Origin: Streptomyces poonensis
GTDB taxonomy: Bacteria; Actinomycetota; Actinomycetes; Streptomycetales; Streptomycetaceae
Direction of reading: 5' to 3'
Length of the DNA: 64,000 nt
NCBI RefSeq assembly: GCF_014650915.1
Contig: NZ_BMVW01000005.1
Location: forward strand, 186,001-250,000
Shown: in pieces, positions 44,028-52,222 of the stretch
Layout of the letters: every line of letters begins with the position of its first letter
How positions within the stretch are numbered: the stretch's first letter is position 1
Made by a program: the position numbers and the translations under genes
Notes under the pieces: model-generated
Seen by the model: only the letters and a program-made list of their open reading frames with translations
Told to the model about the DNA's origin: nothing
Database searches by the model: none

Positions 44028-44062
44028 CGGCCGCGGTGCTCCGTCCCGGAGCGCCGCGGCCG
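44028..44062. terminator. Hairpin between convergent hydroxylase genes
   Basis: 15-bp stem (CGGCCGCGGTGCTCC with GGAGCGCCGCGGCCG, one G-U pair) and a 5-base loop. It lies between genes ending at 43987 (+) and 44084 (-) and can serve both. Confidence 0.75.
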
Positions 44063-44083
44063 TGGTGTGGGCGAGGGCGGAAC

Positions 44084-45679
44084 CTACGACAGGCCCTGGG
44101 GGGCCGTGCGGTGCAGCACCGTGTCCAGGGTCGTCATCAGGGACTCGGCGGGGTGCTCCGGCAGGTCGGTGCCGCGCCAGGCGATGAAGCCGTCCGGGCG
44201 GAGCAGAACCGCGCCGGTGTCCTGGACGCCGTAGCGGGCGAGGAAGCGCTCGACGACCTCGGGGGGTTCCTCCGTGCCGACGCGGTGGAAGGACAGGCCG
44301 AGCGTCGCCGCCGGCTCCTGCCAGGCGGTGCCGTTCGGGCCGGCGAGGAGCCAGAAGTCGCCGTCGAGGAGGTCGTGGAGGGGGATCTCCTTGCCCTGCC
44401 GGACCAGGGGGAGGTGGGGAGCGCGGGTGCCGGGGCGGCCGCTGGGGGTGGTCGGGTCCTCGACCACGCCGGTGCCGTCGTCGCCGGCCTCGCCGATGAC
44501 GGCGTCCGATCGGTACACGTGGCCGAACAGCACCGTCGTCTCGGGACGGTGCCGGGCCGCGGCCGCCTCGTCGAGGCCGCTGCGCTGGAGGTAGCGGATG
44601 ACGCCCTGGTCGACGGTGAACTCCGCGACCGGCGCCCGTTCCTGCTCGTAGGTGTCCAGCAGACCGGGACCCGCCTCTCCGCGCAGCACCCGCGCGAGCT
44701 TCCAGGCCAGGTTGTGCGCGTCCTGGATCCCCATGTTGCCGCCGAACCCTCCGGTGGGCGGCATCACATGCGCACAGTCACCGGCCAGCAGCACCCGCCC
44801 GGAGCGGAAGCGGTCCGCCACCCAGGCGGCGATCTCCCAGCTCGTCGCCGACTCCACCGCGACCGGCAGATCGGGGACCCCCACAGCGGCCCGCACCAGC
44901 TCCACGCAGTCCTCGGTGCCGTAGGCGCGGTGGTCGGCCCCGGGCGGCAGGCTCGGCGCCAGCACCCAGCGGTCGGAGTCCGCGCCGCCGAGCTTGCCGA
45001 GTACCCCCTTGACGGTCGGGTTGCTGACGAAGCAGAGGAAGAAGGTGCGTCCTGCCACGTACGGGTCGAGGTCGGCGTGGAAGACGATGTTCATCTGCCG
45101 GCCGAACACTCCCGGCCCGTGCCGGCCGATGCCGAGCGATGTGCGGACCGGCGCCCGTGAGCCGTCGGCCGCGACCAGGTACCGCGCCCGCACGGTCCGC
45201 TCGGAGCCGTCGCCCAGGTCGCGCAGGACGGCCGTGACGCCGTCCGCGTCCTGGGTGAACTCCGTCATCTCGGTGGCGAACCGGATGTCCGCGCCGAGTT
45301 CCTCGGCCCGCTCCCGCAGCACCGGTTCGAGACGGTCCTGCCCGATCAGGGTCCAGCCGGTGGTGCCCACGTCGTTCGGGTCGTGGCGGAACGGGCCGTC
45401 GAATCGTCCGAGTTCGGCCCCGGTGAGCGACTCGGCCTGGAGGATGTCGCCGTACTGGGCGTGCGGGTTCTCCCGCGCCCGTACCGCGTCCTCCAGGCCG
45501 AGCGCGCGCAGCAGCTCCATGGTCCGCGGGCTCGCGGCCTGCGCCCGGGGGTGCGCTGAGATCTCCGCGTGCCGCTCCACCAGCAGCGGCCGGATGCCCT
45601 GCCGGGCGAGGAACAGGGCCTGGGCGAGGCCCACCATGCTGCCGCCCACGATGAGTACTTCGGTCGTCTCGTCCGCCAT
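44084..45679 (-). CDS. FAD-dependent aromatic hydroxylase (PHBH fold)
   Basis: 531 residues on the minus strand. FAD motif LIVGGSMVGLAQALFLARQG, DG motif VAADGSRAPVRTSLG, GD motif in the form LLAGDCAHVMPPTGGFGGNMG (Cys instead of Ala after Asp). Same branch as the enzymes at 32122 and 42371. GAGGAG precedes the ATG. It is the only catalytic gene of the cluster on the minus strand, so it needs its own promoter in the 244-bp gap shared with the DUF1772 gene. Confidence 0.9.
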   Translation of the reverse strand: MADETTEVLIVGGSMVGLAQALFLARQGIRPLLVERHAEISAHPRAQAASPRTMELLRALGLEDAVRARENPHAQYGDILQAESLTGAELGRFDGPFRHDPNDVGTTGWTLIGQDRLEPVLRERAEELGADIRFATEMTEFTQDADGVTAVLRDLGDGSERTVRARYLVAADGSRAPVRTSLGIGRHGPGVFGRQMNIVFHADLDPYVAGRTFFLCFVSNPTVKGVLGKLGGADSDRWVLAPSLPPGADHRAYGTEDCVELVRAAVGVPDLPVAVESATSWEIAAWVADRFRSGRVLLAGDCAHVMPPTGGFGGNMGIQDAHNLAWKLARVLRGEAGPGLLDTYEQERAPVAEFTVDQGVIRYLQRSGLDEAAAARHRPETTVLFGHVYRSDAVIGEAGDDGTGVVEDPTTPSGRPGTRAPHLPLVRQGKEIPLHDLLDGDFWLLAGPNGTAWQEPAATLGLSFHRVGTEEPPEVVERFLARYGVQDTGAVLLRPDGFIAWRGTDLPEHPAESLMTTLDTVLHRTAPQGLS

Positions 45680-45923
45680 ACCGGCTCCTCGAAGGTGTGG
45701 GAATGCGTCGGGTTTCGGCGGGCCGATGCAACACCCGGGACCTCGAACCGGGCTCGCGGCGCGGGCGAACGGAACGGGTGCGGAGGGGCACGCTCCCAGG
45801 CGGATTCGAGTGCCGTCCGAGGTACGGCTGACAGGTTCGAGCCGATGGCAGGCCCTGAAGAGGCCCGGAGCAGGCTGAGAACGGGTCCTGGGGACGCGCG
45901 GGGACCGAAGGAGGGCGGAAGCG

Positions 45924-46373
45924 GTGGTGGAGGCTTTGAGTGTGCTGGTGCTGACGGGCACCGGCCTGGTGGCGGGGGTGCTCTTCGCGGTCGCGGTGAG
46001 CGTGATGCCCGCGCTGATCGCGATGACACCGGAGCGGTACGTGTCCACGCACATCCTGCTCGGCAGGCGCTACGACCGGATCATGCCGTTCATCGTCACC
46101 GGCTCCACGGCCGTGGACGTGGGGCTCGCGATCCGGGCCTCGGGCGGCCCCCGGGCGCTGTTCGCGGTCGCCGCCCTGTGCATGGCCGGGGTGGCCGTGG
46201 TGTCGCAGACCCGGAACGTGCCGATCAACCGGGTGGTCAAGCGGACCCGGCCCGAGGACCTGGGCCCCAGCTGGCGCGATCCCCGTCCGGCCTGGCGCGG
46301 CTGGCATCTGGTGCGCACCTGCCTCGCGGTCGCGGGATGCGCGCTGACGGCCGCCGCGGTGGTGGTGTCGTGA
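45924..46373 (+). CDS. DUF1772 / anthrone-oxygenase-like membrane protein
   Basis: 149 residues with four hydrophobic helices. VLFAVAVSVMPALIAMTPERYV and RIMPFIVTGSTAVDVGLAI are typical DUF1772 segments, and RNVPINRVVK carries the conserved Asn-x-Pro-x-Asn (NVPIN) signature shared with fungal anthrone oxygenases such as HypC. Likely a cofactor-free oxygenase turning an anthrone-type ring into a quinone. Start is GTG 45924. Stop overlaps the next gene (GTGA). Confidence 0.82.
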   Translation: MVEALSVLVLTGTGLVAGVLFAVAVSVMPALIAMTPERYVSTHILLGRRYDRIMPFIVTGSTAVDVGLAIRASGGPRALFAVAALCMAGVAVVSQTRNVPINRVVKRTRPEDLGPSWRDPRPAWRGWHLVRTCLAVAGCALTAAAVVVS

Positions 46374-46939
46374 GCCCCGTCGTCGTACGCGATCTGCCGG
46401 AGGGCGAGGAGCGGGCCACGGCCGACGCCCGGATGCGGGAGCTGCTGTCCGCGCCCGCGCCCGGTCCGATGGCCGAGCGGCTCGCGCTGCTGCACTTCAC
46501 GGGGCGGCGCAGCGGACGGCCGTACACCGTGCCCGCCGGGGTGCACACCCTCGGCGGCGCGCTGGTGGTGGCGACCGGCAGCGGCTGGCGGCACAACTTC
46601 GCGGGCGGCTCGGCGGGCGAGCTGACCTGGCGAGGGCAGCGGCGGCCGGTGCGGTTCTCCCTGGTCGACGACGCGGAGCGCACCGCGCACGGCTATCTGG
46701 AGCTGTACCGCCGCTACGGGGAGGCGGCCCCGCGCCGGCTCGGCATCGCGGTACGCGGCGAAGGGGCGCCGGGGCTCGACGCGTTCCGGGCGGCCGTGAC
46801 CCGGCACGGGCTGTCGTTCGTCGAGGTCACCCACCTCCCGGCCGGGAGCAGCGCCCCCGCATCGGACGCCTCCACACCAGACACATCCACTTCGCACGCC
46901 CCCACTTCACACGCAGCGAACGAGAGGACCCCACGATGA
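46370..46939 (+). CDS. Deazaflavin (F420)-dependent nitroreductase-family protein
   Basis: 189 residues. The split-barrel region LLHFTGRRSGRPYTVPAGVH and LVVATGSGWRHNFAGGSAGELTWRG resembles Ddn/FDOR proteins, which bind F420 or sometimes FMN/heme. The last 35 residues are a Ser/Thr/Pro/Ala low-complexity tail. It starts with GTG overlapping the previous stop and its own stop overlaps the AsnB-like start. It may reduce or oxidise a quinone or enone in the pathway; cofactor choice is unproven. Confidence 0.75.
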   Translation: MSPVVVRDLPEGEERATADARMRELLSAPAPGPMAERLALLHFTGRRSGRPYTVPAGVHTLGGALVVATGSGWRHNFAGGSAGELTWRGQRRPVRFSLVDDAERTAHGYLELYRRYGEAAPRRLGIAVRGEGAPGLDAFRAAVTRHGLSFVEVTHLPAGSSAPASDASTPDTSTSHAPTSHAANERTPR

Positions 46940-48816
46940 GCGGAATCGCCGGCTGGGTGGACTTCGAGCGGGACCTGACACCGGAGGCGCCCACCGTACG
47001 GGCCATGGCGGCGGCGCTCGCGCACCGCGGTCCCGACGGCTTCGGCGAGTGGATCGAGGGGCACGCCGCGCTGGCCCACCGGCGGCTCGCCCTGCTCGCC
47101 CCGGGGCACCCCGAGCAGGTGGCGCAGCCTGCCGTGGTCGAGTCGGAGGCCGGGAGCCCGATGGCCGTGCTGACCTTGGACGGGGCTGTCACCAACCACA
47201 CCGAGCTGCGCCGTGAACTGGCGGCCAAGGGGCACCGGTTCACCGGCGGCGGCGACGCGGAGGTGGCACTGCACGCCTATCTGGAGTGGGGCGCCGCGTT
47301 CCCCGAGCGGCTGGAGGGCCTGTTCGCTCTGGCCGTATGGGACGTACGACGGCAGGAACTGCTGCTGGTGCGCGACCGGCTGGGGGTGAAGCCGCTGTGC
47401 TACTTCCTGACCCCGTCCGGGGTGGTCTTCGGCTCCGAGCCCAAGGCGCTGCTGGCCCACCCGGCGCTGCGGCCGGTGGTCGACGGCGACGGGCTCCGGG
47501 AGCTGTTCGCGCACAGCCGCAAGCCGGGTACCGGGATCTTCCGGGGCACGCGTGAGGTGCTGCCCGGCCACACGATGACCGTGCGCGCCCCGGGTACGGG
47601 TCACCGGCGGTACTGGTCGCTGCCCGCCCGGCCGCACACCGACGGCCCGGACACCACCGTCGCCACCGTGCGCCGGCTGCTGTCGGAGGCGGTGGCCACG
47701 CATCTGCGCGCAGACGTGCCGGTCGGCGCGATGCTCTCCGGCGGGATCGACTCCAGCGCGCTGACCGCGCTCGCGGCCCGCGAGCGGCGGGCGGCCGGGG
47801 GCGGGCTGCGGTCGTTCTCGGTGAACTTCTCCGGCTACGCGGAGAACTTCGAGCCGCACCCGACCATGCGCGCCACTCCGGACGCGCCCTACGCGGCCCT
47901 CGCCGCCGAGCACATCGGGACCGAGCACACCGAGATCCTGCTGGACACGGCGGCGCTCGCCGACCCGAAGACGCACGCCGCCGCCCTGCGCAGCCAGGAC
48001 GCGCCGTCCCCGCTCGGTGACATGGACGTCTCGCTGCTGCTGTTCTTCCGGGCCCTGCGCGGCGCCGGGATCACCACCGTGCTCTCCGGGGAGACCGCCG
48101 ACGAGGTGTTCAACGGCTACTTCTGGGCGTACGACCCGGACCACAGCAACTCCACGACCTTCCCGTGGGTCTCCTTCGAGCGCGGGCACGACGCCGCCGC
48201 GGGCGGTCTCGGCTGCTCGCTGGTGGACCGCACGCTCCGCAAGGAGCTGGACTTCATGGAGTACGCCGACCAGCACTACCGCGACGCGCTGACCGAGGTC
48301 CCGCACGTGGCCGGGGAGGGCCCCGCCGAGCGCAGGGCGCGCGAGGTCACCTATCTGGCACTGACCCGCTGGGCCCCGACCCATCTGGACCGGGCCGACC
48401 GGATGAGCATGGCGCACGGGGTGCAGCTACGCCCGCCGTTCTGCGACCGGGCGCTGGTGGAGTACGTGTACAACGTGCCGGCCGAGCTGAAGCGGGTGAA
48501 CGGCCAGGAGAAGAGCCTGCTGCGGGCCGCCGTCGCCGATCTGCTGCCGGAGCGGGTGCTCAACCGGCCCAAGAGCGCCTATCCGACCGTCCAGGAGGCG
48601 GCCTACGGCGAGTTCGTGCGCCAGCGCTTCGGGGACGTGGCCGCGGACCGGGCGGCCCCGGTCGCGCCGCTGCTGGACGCCGAGGCGACCCGGGCGGCGC
48701 TGGGCGCGGCGGCGGCTCCGAGCGGCGCCTTCGCTTGGGTGGAGCGGGCGAGCATGGAGATGGTGCTCCAGCTCAACACCTGGCTGGCGGAGTACCGGGT
48801 CGAGCTGGCTCTGTGA
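46936..48816 (+). CDS. AsnB-like amidotransferase with degenerate glutaminase site
   Basis: 626 residues, class II asparagine-synthetase architecture. The C-terminal synthetase domain is intact: PP-loop SGGIDSS at 268-274, SGETADEVFNGY, and RPPFCDRALVEYVYNVP. The N-terminal Ntn domain is altered: the nucleophile Cys2 is Ser (MSGIAGW), and the usual NGE glutamine-binding motif reads LDGAV at 81-85 (Asn to Asp, Glu to Ala), while RGPDG and GDAE remain. Homologues of FdmV type make the amide of pentangular polyphenols from a carboxylate, so this gene probably installs the nitrogen; the ammonia source is open. Confidence 0.92.
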   Translation: MSGIAGWVDFERDLTPEAPTVRAMAAALAHRGPDGFGEWIEGHAALAHRRLALLAPGHPEQVAQPAVVESEAGSPMAVLTLDGAVTNHTELRRELAAKGHRFTGGGDAEVALHAYLEWGAAFPERLEGLFALAVWDVRRQELLLVRDRLGVKPLCYFLTPSGVVFGSEPKALLAHPALRPVVDGDGLRELFAHSRKPGTGIFRGTREVLPGHTMTVRAPGTGHRRYWSLPARPHTDGPDTTVATVRRLLSEAVATHLRADVPVGAMLSGGIDSSALTALAARERRAAGGGLRSFSVNFSGYAENFEPHPTMRATPDAPYAALAAEHIGTEHTEILLDTAALADPKTHAAALRSQDAPSPLGDMDVSLLLFFRALRGAGITTVLSGETADEVFNGYFWAYDPDHSNSTTFPWVSFERGHDAAAGGLGCSLVDRTLRKELDFMEYADQHYRDALTEVPHVAGEGPAERRAREVTYLALTRWAPTHLDRADRMSMAHGVQLRPPFCDRALVEYVYNVPAELKRVNGQEKSLLRAAVADLLPERVLNRPKSAYPTVQEAAYGEFVRQRFGDVAADRAAPVAPLLDAEATRAALGAAAAPSGAFAWVERASMEMVLQLNTWLAEYRVELAL

Positions 48817-49135
48817 GGGGTGCCGGACGCCACACTCCGGCAAGAAATGTGCACCTTGTCATCCATGTGCGTGAAGTAATAGAATGCCGAGACAATGAAC
48901 GAGAATTCGGCATTCGGCCGGCCGGAGCGTGGAATTCGATATTCCACCTCCGGGCGCCCGCACGGTTTATGTCGAATTCAACTTCTTCTTCGGCGAAACC
49001 GTTTTCGAGGGTAAAGGAGAAGCCATTTTTCCATCTATCCATGCATGGGATGTTTCGCCCGAAAACGAGTGACGCAGGAAGGTGAACAACCGATGGCCGC
49101 CACCCCACACAGGCGGCGCACTCAGGGGGGATGCA
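48817..49135 (+). promoter_or_regulatory. Low-GC leader of the SARP gene, rich in inverted repeats
   Basis: About 320 bp, visibly richer in A+T than its surroundings. Inverted repeats: GAATGCCGA / TCGGCATTC at 48882-48915 (16-base spacer), GTGGAAT / ATTCCAC at 48929-48947 (5-base spacer), and GGCGAAAC-CGTTTTCG at 48992-49007 matched by GTTTCGCC-CGAAAACG at 49052-49067. The arrangement fits a heavily controlled promoter and leader. No gene is supported within it. Confidence 0.6.
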
Positions 49136-51079
49136 GTGATAGAGATCGGTCTGCTGGGCTCCATGCGAGTACGTAGGAACGCAGAGGACGTCACACCGTC
49201 GGCTCCCAAACTGCGTCAGGTGCTTGCCCTGCTGGTGCTCAATGCCAACTCGCTGGTCAGCGTGGATCAGCTGTGCGAGGAGCTGTGGGAGGACCGTCCG
49301 CCGCTCAGCGCGCTGACCACCTTGCAAACCTACATTTATCAACTGCGCCGCAGACTGCTGCTGGCCACCGGACAGCACGGCGCGCCTTTCGGAACCCGTC
49401 CGCCGCACGGCTGCCCCGCACTCCTGACCAGAGTGGGCGGTTACGAACTGCGCCTGGACAACAAGCAGTCGGTGGACGCCTACCGGTTCGACCAGCTCAC
49501 CGAACAGGGCATGGCACAACTCCGCCGCGGCGACGGGGACGAGGCCGCCCGCACCCTGAAGAACGCCCTTTCGCTGTGGCAGGGCAGAGCCCTCGTCGAT
49601 ATCAGCACCGGACGCCGGCTGTCGGCCTGGTCGACCCAGTTGGAGGAACGTCGTAAGAGCGTCCAGGAGCAACGTTTCTCCTTAGAGCTCGAACTCGGCC
49701 GCCACCACGCCGTGCTGGACGAGCTGTCCGAGGCCTTCCGCGCCCACCCCACCCACGAGGCGTTCGCCGGACAGCTGATGCGCGCCCTGCACCGCTGCGG
49801 ACGCCGGCCGGACGCCCTCAACACCTTCCGCACCCTGCGCAGCCATCTCGTCGAGGAACTCGGCCTGGAACCCTCCGCGCAGCTCCAGCGGCTCCACCAG
49901 GAGGTGCTCGCCGACCGCGGCCACCTCAGAGGACCGGCCGCCACGGCCAAGGCGGACACCGCACCCGGCGGGCGCCGGCTCGCGCCCGGACCGGCCCAGC
50001 TCCCCGCCGACGTCGGTGACTTCGTCGGACGGGAACGCGAACTCGACCAGCTGGAGACCTTCCTCGGCGCGGACCGGGCCAGCACCGGCATGCGGGTCGT
50101 GGAGGTGCACGGCCCGCCCGGCGTCGGCAAGAGCGCCTTCGCCGTACGCGCCGCGCACCGGCTGCGCCCGCGCTTCCCCGACGGACAGCTCTTCATCGAC
50201 CTGTCCACCGTCGGCGAGGGCTCCCAGCAGCTCGCCGACGTGCTGTCGGCCTGTCTCACCGCCTGTGGCATCCAGCGCGAGAAGCAGCCCGCCGGGCTCG
50301 ACGAGCTGAGCCGGCTCTTCCGCAGCTGGACCGCGGACCGCCGGGTACTGGTCGTGGTCGACGACGTGCTCACCGCCTCCCAGGTCCGTGCCGTCCTGCC
50401 GGGCGGCTCCGGCTGCGCGGTGATCGCCACCAACCGCTACCGGGCGCACAGCCTCTCCACCGGCCGCAAGATCGTGCTTCCCGCCCTGTCCCCCGAGGAG
50501 TCCCTCCAGCTCTACGACCGGGTCGCCGGGGAACGCTCCCGGCAGGAGGACCCCGCCGCCGTGCAGGAGCTGATGGGGCAGTGCGAGGGACTGCCCCTGG
50601 CGATCAGGGCGGTGGCGGGCCGGCTCACCGCGCGGCCCGGCTGGTCGGCGGCCCGGCTGGCGCTGCGGCTGCGCGGCAACCACCGGGTGCTGCTCGAACT
50701 GCCCGCCGGGACCCAGTCGTTGATGGCCACGATGGCCGCCAGCCACCGGCATCTGCTCGCCCCCTCCCAGGAGCTGCTGCGCCTGCTGCTCCAGCGTGAG
50801 CGGCCCCGATGGAGCCTTGACGAGGTGGTGGCACGGCTGCGCCCCGGCATCGGTGACGCCGAGACGCTCCTCGAGTACCTCGTCGACGTCCATCTCGTCC
50901 AGGAACACCTGACCGCGGACGCCGAGCCCCTGTACTCCGTGCCCCGGCTCACCCGACAGGCCCTGATCCTGCTCCTGCGGGGCGCGCCCGCGAGTGACGT
51001 ACCGAACGGCCGGACGGGCGCCGGCGGCCGCACCGGCGCCCACGTGACGCTGATGAAGACGGCGGGCGTCCGCCGGTAG
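49136..51079 (+). CDS. SARP-family pathway activator with NB-ARC domain and TTA codon
   Basis: About 647 residues. Residues 1-95 are an OmpR-like winged helix (IEIGLLGSMRVRRN, LLVLNANSLVSVDQLCEELW), 100-250 a BTAD domain (VDAYRFDQL, HRCGRRPDALNTFRTLRSHL), then an NB-ARC ATPase with Walker A GPPGVGKSAF near 330 and Walker B VLVVVDDV near 408. No TPR tail, so shorter than AfsR-size proteins. Codon 183 is TTA (49682-49684), which predicts bldA dependence for the whole cluster. GTG 49136 after GGGGGG is the chosen start. Likely activates the PKS operon. Confidence 0.92.
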   Translation: MIEIGLLGSMRVRRNAEDVTPSAPKLRQVLALLVLNANSLVSVDQLCEELWEDRPPLSALTTLQTYIYQLRRRLLLATGQHGAPFGTRPPHGCPALLTRVGGYELRLDNKQSVDAYRFDQLTEQGMAQLRRGDGDEAARTLKNALSLWQGRALVDISTGRRLSAWSTQLEERRKSVQEQRFSLELELGRHHAVLDELSEAFRAHPTHEAFAGQLMRALHRCGRRPDALNTFRTLRSHLVEELGLEPSAQLQRLHQEVLADRGHLRGPAATAKADTAPGGRRLAPGPAQLPADVGDFVGRERELDQLETFLGADRASTGMRVVEVHGPPGVGKSAFAVRAAHRLRPRFPDGQLFIDLSTVGEGSQQLADVLSACLTACGIQREKQPAGLDELSRLFRSWTADRRVLVVVDDVLTASQVRAVLPGGSGCAVIATNRYRAHSLSTGRKIVLPALSPEESLQLYDRVAGERSRQEDPAAVQELMGQCEGLPLAIRAVAGRLTARPGWSAARLALRLRGNHRVLLELPAGTQSLMATMAASHRHLLAPSQELLRLLLQRERPRWSLDEVVARLRPGIGDAETLLEYLVDVHLVQEHLTADAEPLYSVPRLTRQALILLLRGAPASDVPNGRTGAGGRTGAHVTLMKTAGVRR

Positions 51080-51422
51080 AGCCAGGCATGCCGGTGGAAC
51101 CGGCAACGCCGGGTGGGAAGATCTCCGCGACGGCCCGCCGCACCCCAGGTGCGGCGGGCCGTCGTGTTGTGCCGGCTGCTCCTCGCGTCGGCCCGTCGCG
51201 CTGCGTCCGTCGCCCTTCGCGCCGGCCCGTGTCGCGCCGTGCCCGGCCGCCTCCGCCCCTAGCCGCCGCGATCTGCCCGCCCCCACCCACCGAGCCGTCG
51301 CCGCCCCCCGCCCGGCCAGGGCCCCCGCACCGGGGCCGTCAGCGGTTCTCCAGGCGCCCTCGAGGGCGTCTCGACCCCCGCCGACCAGGGTGAACACAGA
51401 ACCGACAAGCCGGGAGGACATC
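51080..51422 (+). other. Gap between SARP gene and PKS operon
   Basis: 340 bp holding the SARP terminator (51129-51163) and, after it, the presumed promoter of the polyketide synthase operon. The right part is C-rich. I could not pick out convincing SARP heptamer repeats or -10/-35 boxes by eye. Confidence 0.45.
51129..51163 (+). terminator. Terminator after SARP gene
   Basis: Perfect 16-bp stem (GACGGCCCGCCGCACC with GGTGCGGCGGGCCGTC) and a 3-base loop, 50 bp past the stop; GTTGT follows. Confidence 0.85.
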
Positions 51423-51794
51423 GTGCACCGAACGCTGATCGTGGCGAGGATGGACCTCGCCGACGCCGAGGGCGTCGCGCAGGTCTTCGCCGATTCGGAC
51501 AGCACCGAACTGCCACATCTGGTGGGGGTGTCGAGGCGGACGCTGTTCGCGTTCCACAACCTGTACTTCCATCTGGTGGAGGCCGAGCAGGACATCGCGC
51601 CCAACCTGTACAAGGCGCGCAGCCACCCGCTCTACGAGGAGATCAACACCCGGCTCGGCCAGTTCATCTCGCCCTACGACCCCGGCTGGCGCGAGCCCAA
51701 GGACGCCATGGCCGTCCCCTTCTACTCCTGGACGCCTCAGCAGGGCCCGCGGACCAGCGCCCCGCGCTCGGCGAACCTGGGCGGTGCCCGATGA
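51423..51794 (+). CDS. TcmI-family type II polyketide cyclase
   Basis: 123-residue cyclase that closes a late ring of the aromatic polyketide. HRTLIVARMDLADAEGVAQV, then FADSDSTELPHLVGVSRRTLF and FHNLYFHLVEA, are near-diagnostic of the TcmI family (as in fredericamycin and benastatin pathways). GTG 51423 after GGGAGGAC is the start used. First gene of the PKS operon; its stop overlaps the cupin start by four bases. Confidence 0.93.
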   Translation: MHRTLIVARMDLADAEGVAQVFADSDSTELPHLVGVSRRTLFAFHNLYFHLVEAEQDIAPNLYKARSHPLYEEINTRLGQFISPYDPGWREPKDAMAVPFYSWTPQQGPRTSAPRSANLGGAR

Positions 51795-52222
51795 GCGCCC
51801 CCGCCACCACCAGGGTCTCCGCGAACGAGGTCGCCGCCAACACCAAGCGCGGCGGCGACATCCGCGTCACTCTCAGCCCCAGGACCGTGGGCTGCACCTC
51901 CGGCTTCGGCGGAGTGCTGCGACTGGCCCCCGGCCACCACGTCACCGAGCACTACCACCCGTACTCCGAGGAGTTCCTGCATGTGATCCAGGGTCGCCTG
52001 GAGATGACGCTGGACGGCGGCGCCCCGGTCGAACTCGGCCCCGGCGACTCATTGCTGGTGCCCATCGGGGTGCGCCACCGCCTGGTCAACACCGGGTCCG
52101 TACCGGCCGAGGCGGTCTTCCACCTCTCCCCGCTCGCACCGCGCCCCGAACTGGGCCACGTCGACACGGAGCAGCCGCTCGACGCGTCCGCGGGCAACCC
52201 CGATGTGGGAGCGGCCCGATGA
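51791..52222 (+). CDS. Cupin-domain polyketide cyclase/monooxygenase accessory (TcmJ-like)
   Basis: 143-residue single cupin. Metal-site motifs: HYHPYSEEFLHVIQGRLEM (two His and a Glu) near residue 56 and VPIGVRHRLVNTG near 94. Homologues such as TcmJ sit beside minimal PKS genes in nearly all pentangular clusters and aid early cyclisation; exact chemistry is unsettled. Overlaps by four bases with genes on both sides. Confidence 0.9.
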   Translation: MSAPATTRVSANEVAANTKRGGDIRVTLSPRTVGCTSGFGGVLRLAPGHHVTEHYHPYSEEFLHVIQGRLEMTLDGGAPVELGPGDSLLVPIGVRHRLVNTGSVPAEAVFHLSPLAPRPELGHVDTEQPLDASAGNPDVGAAR

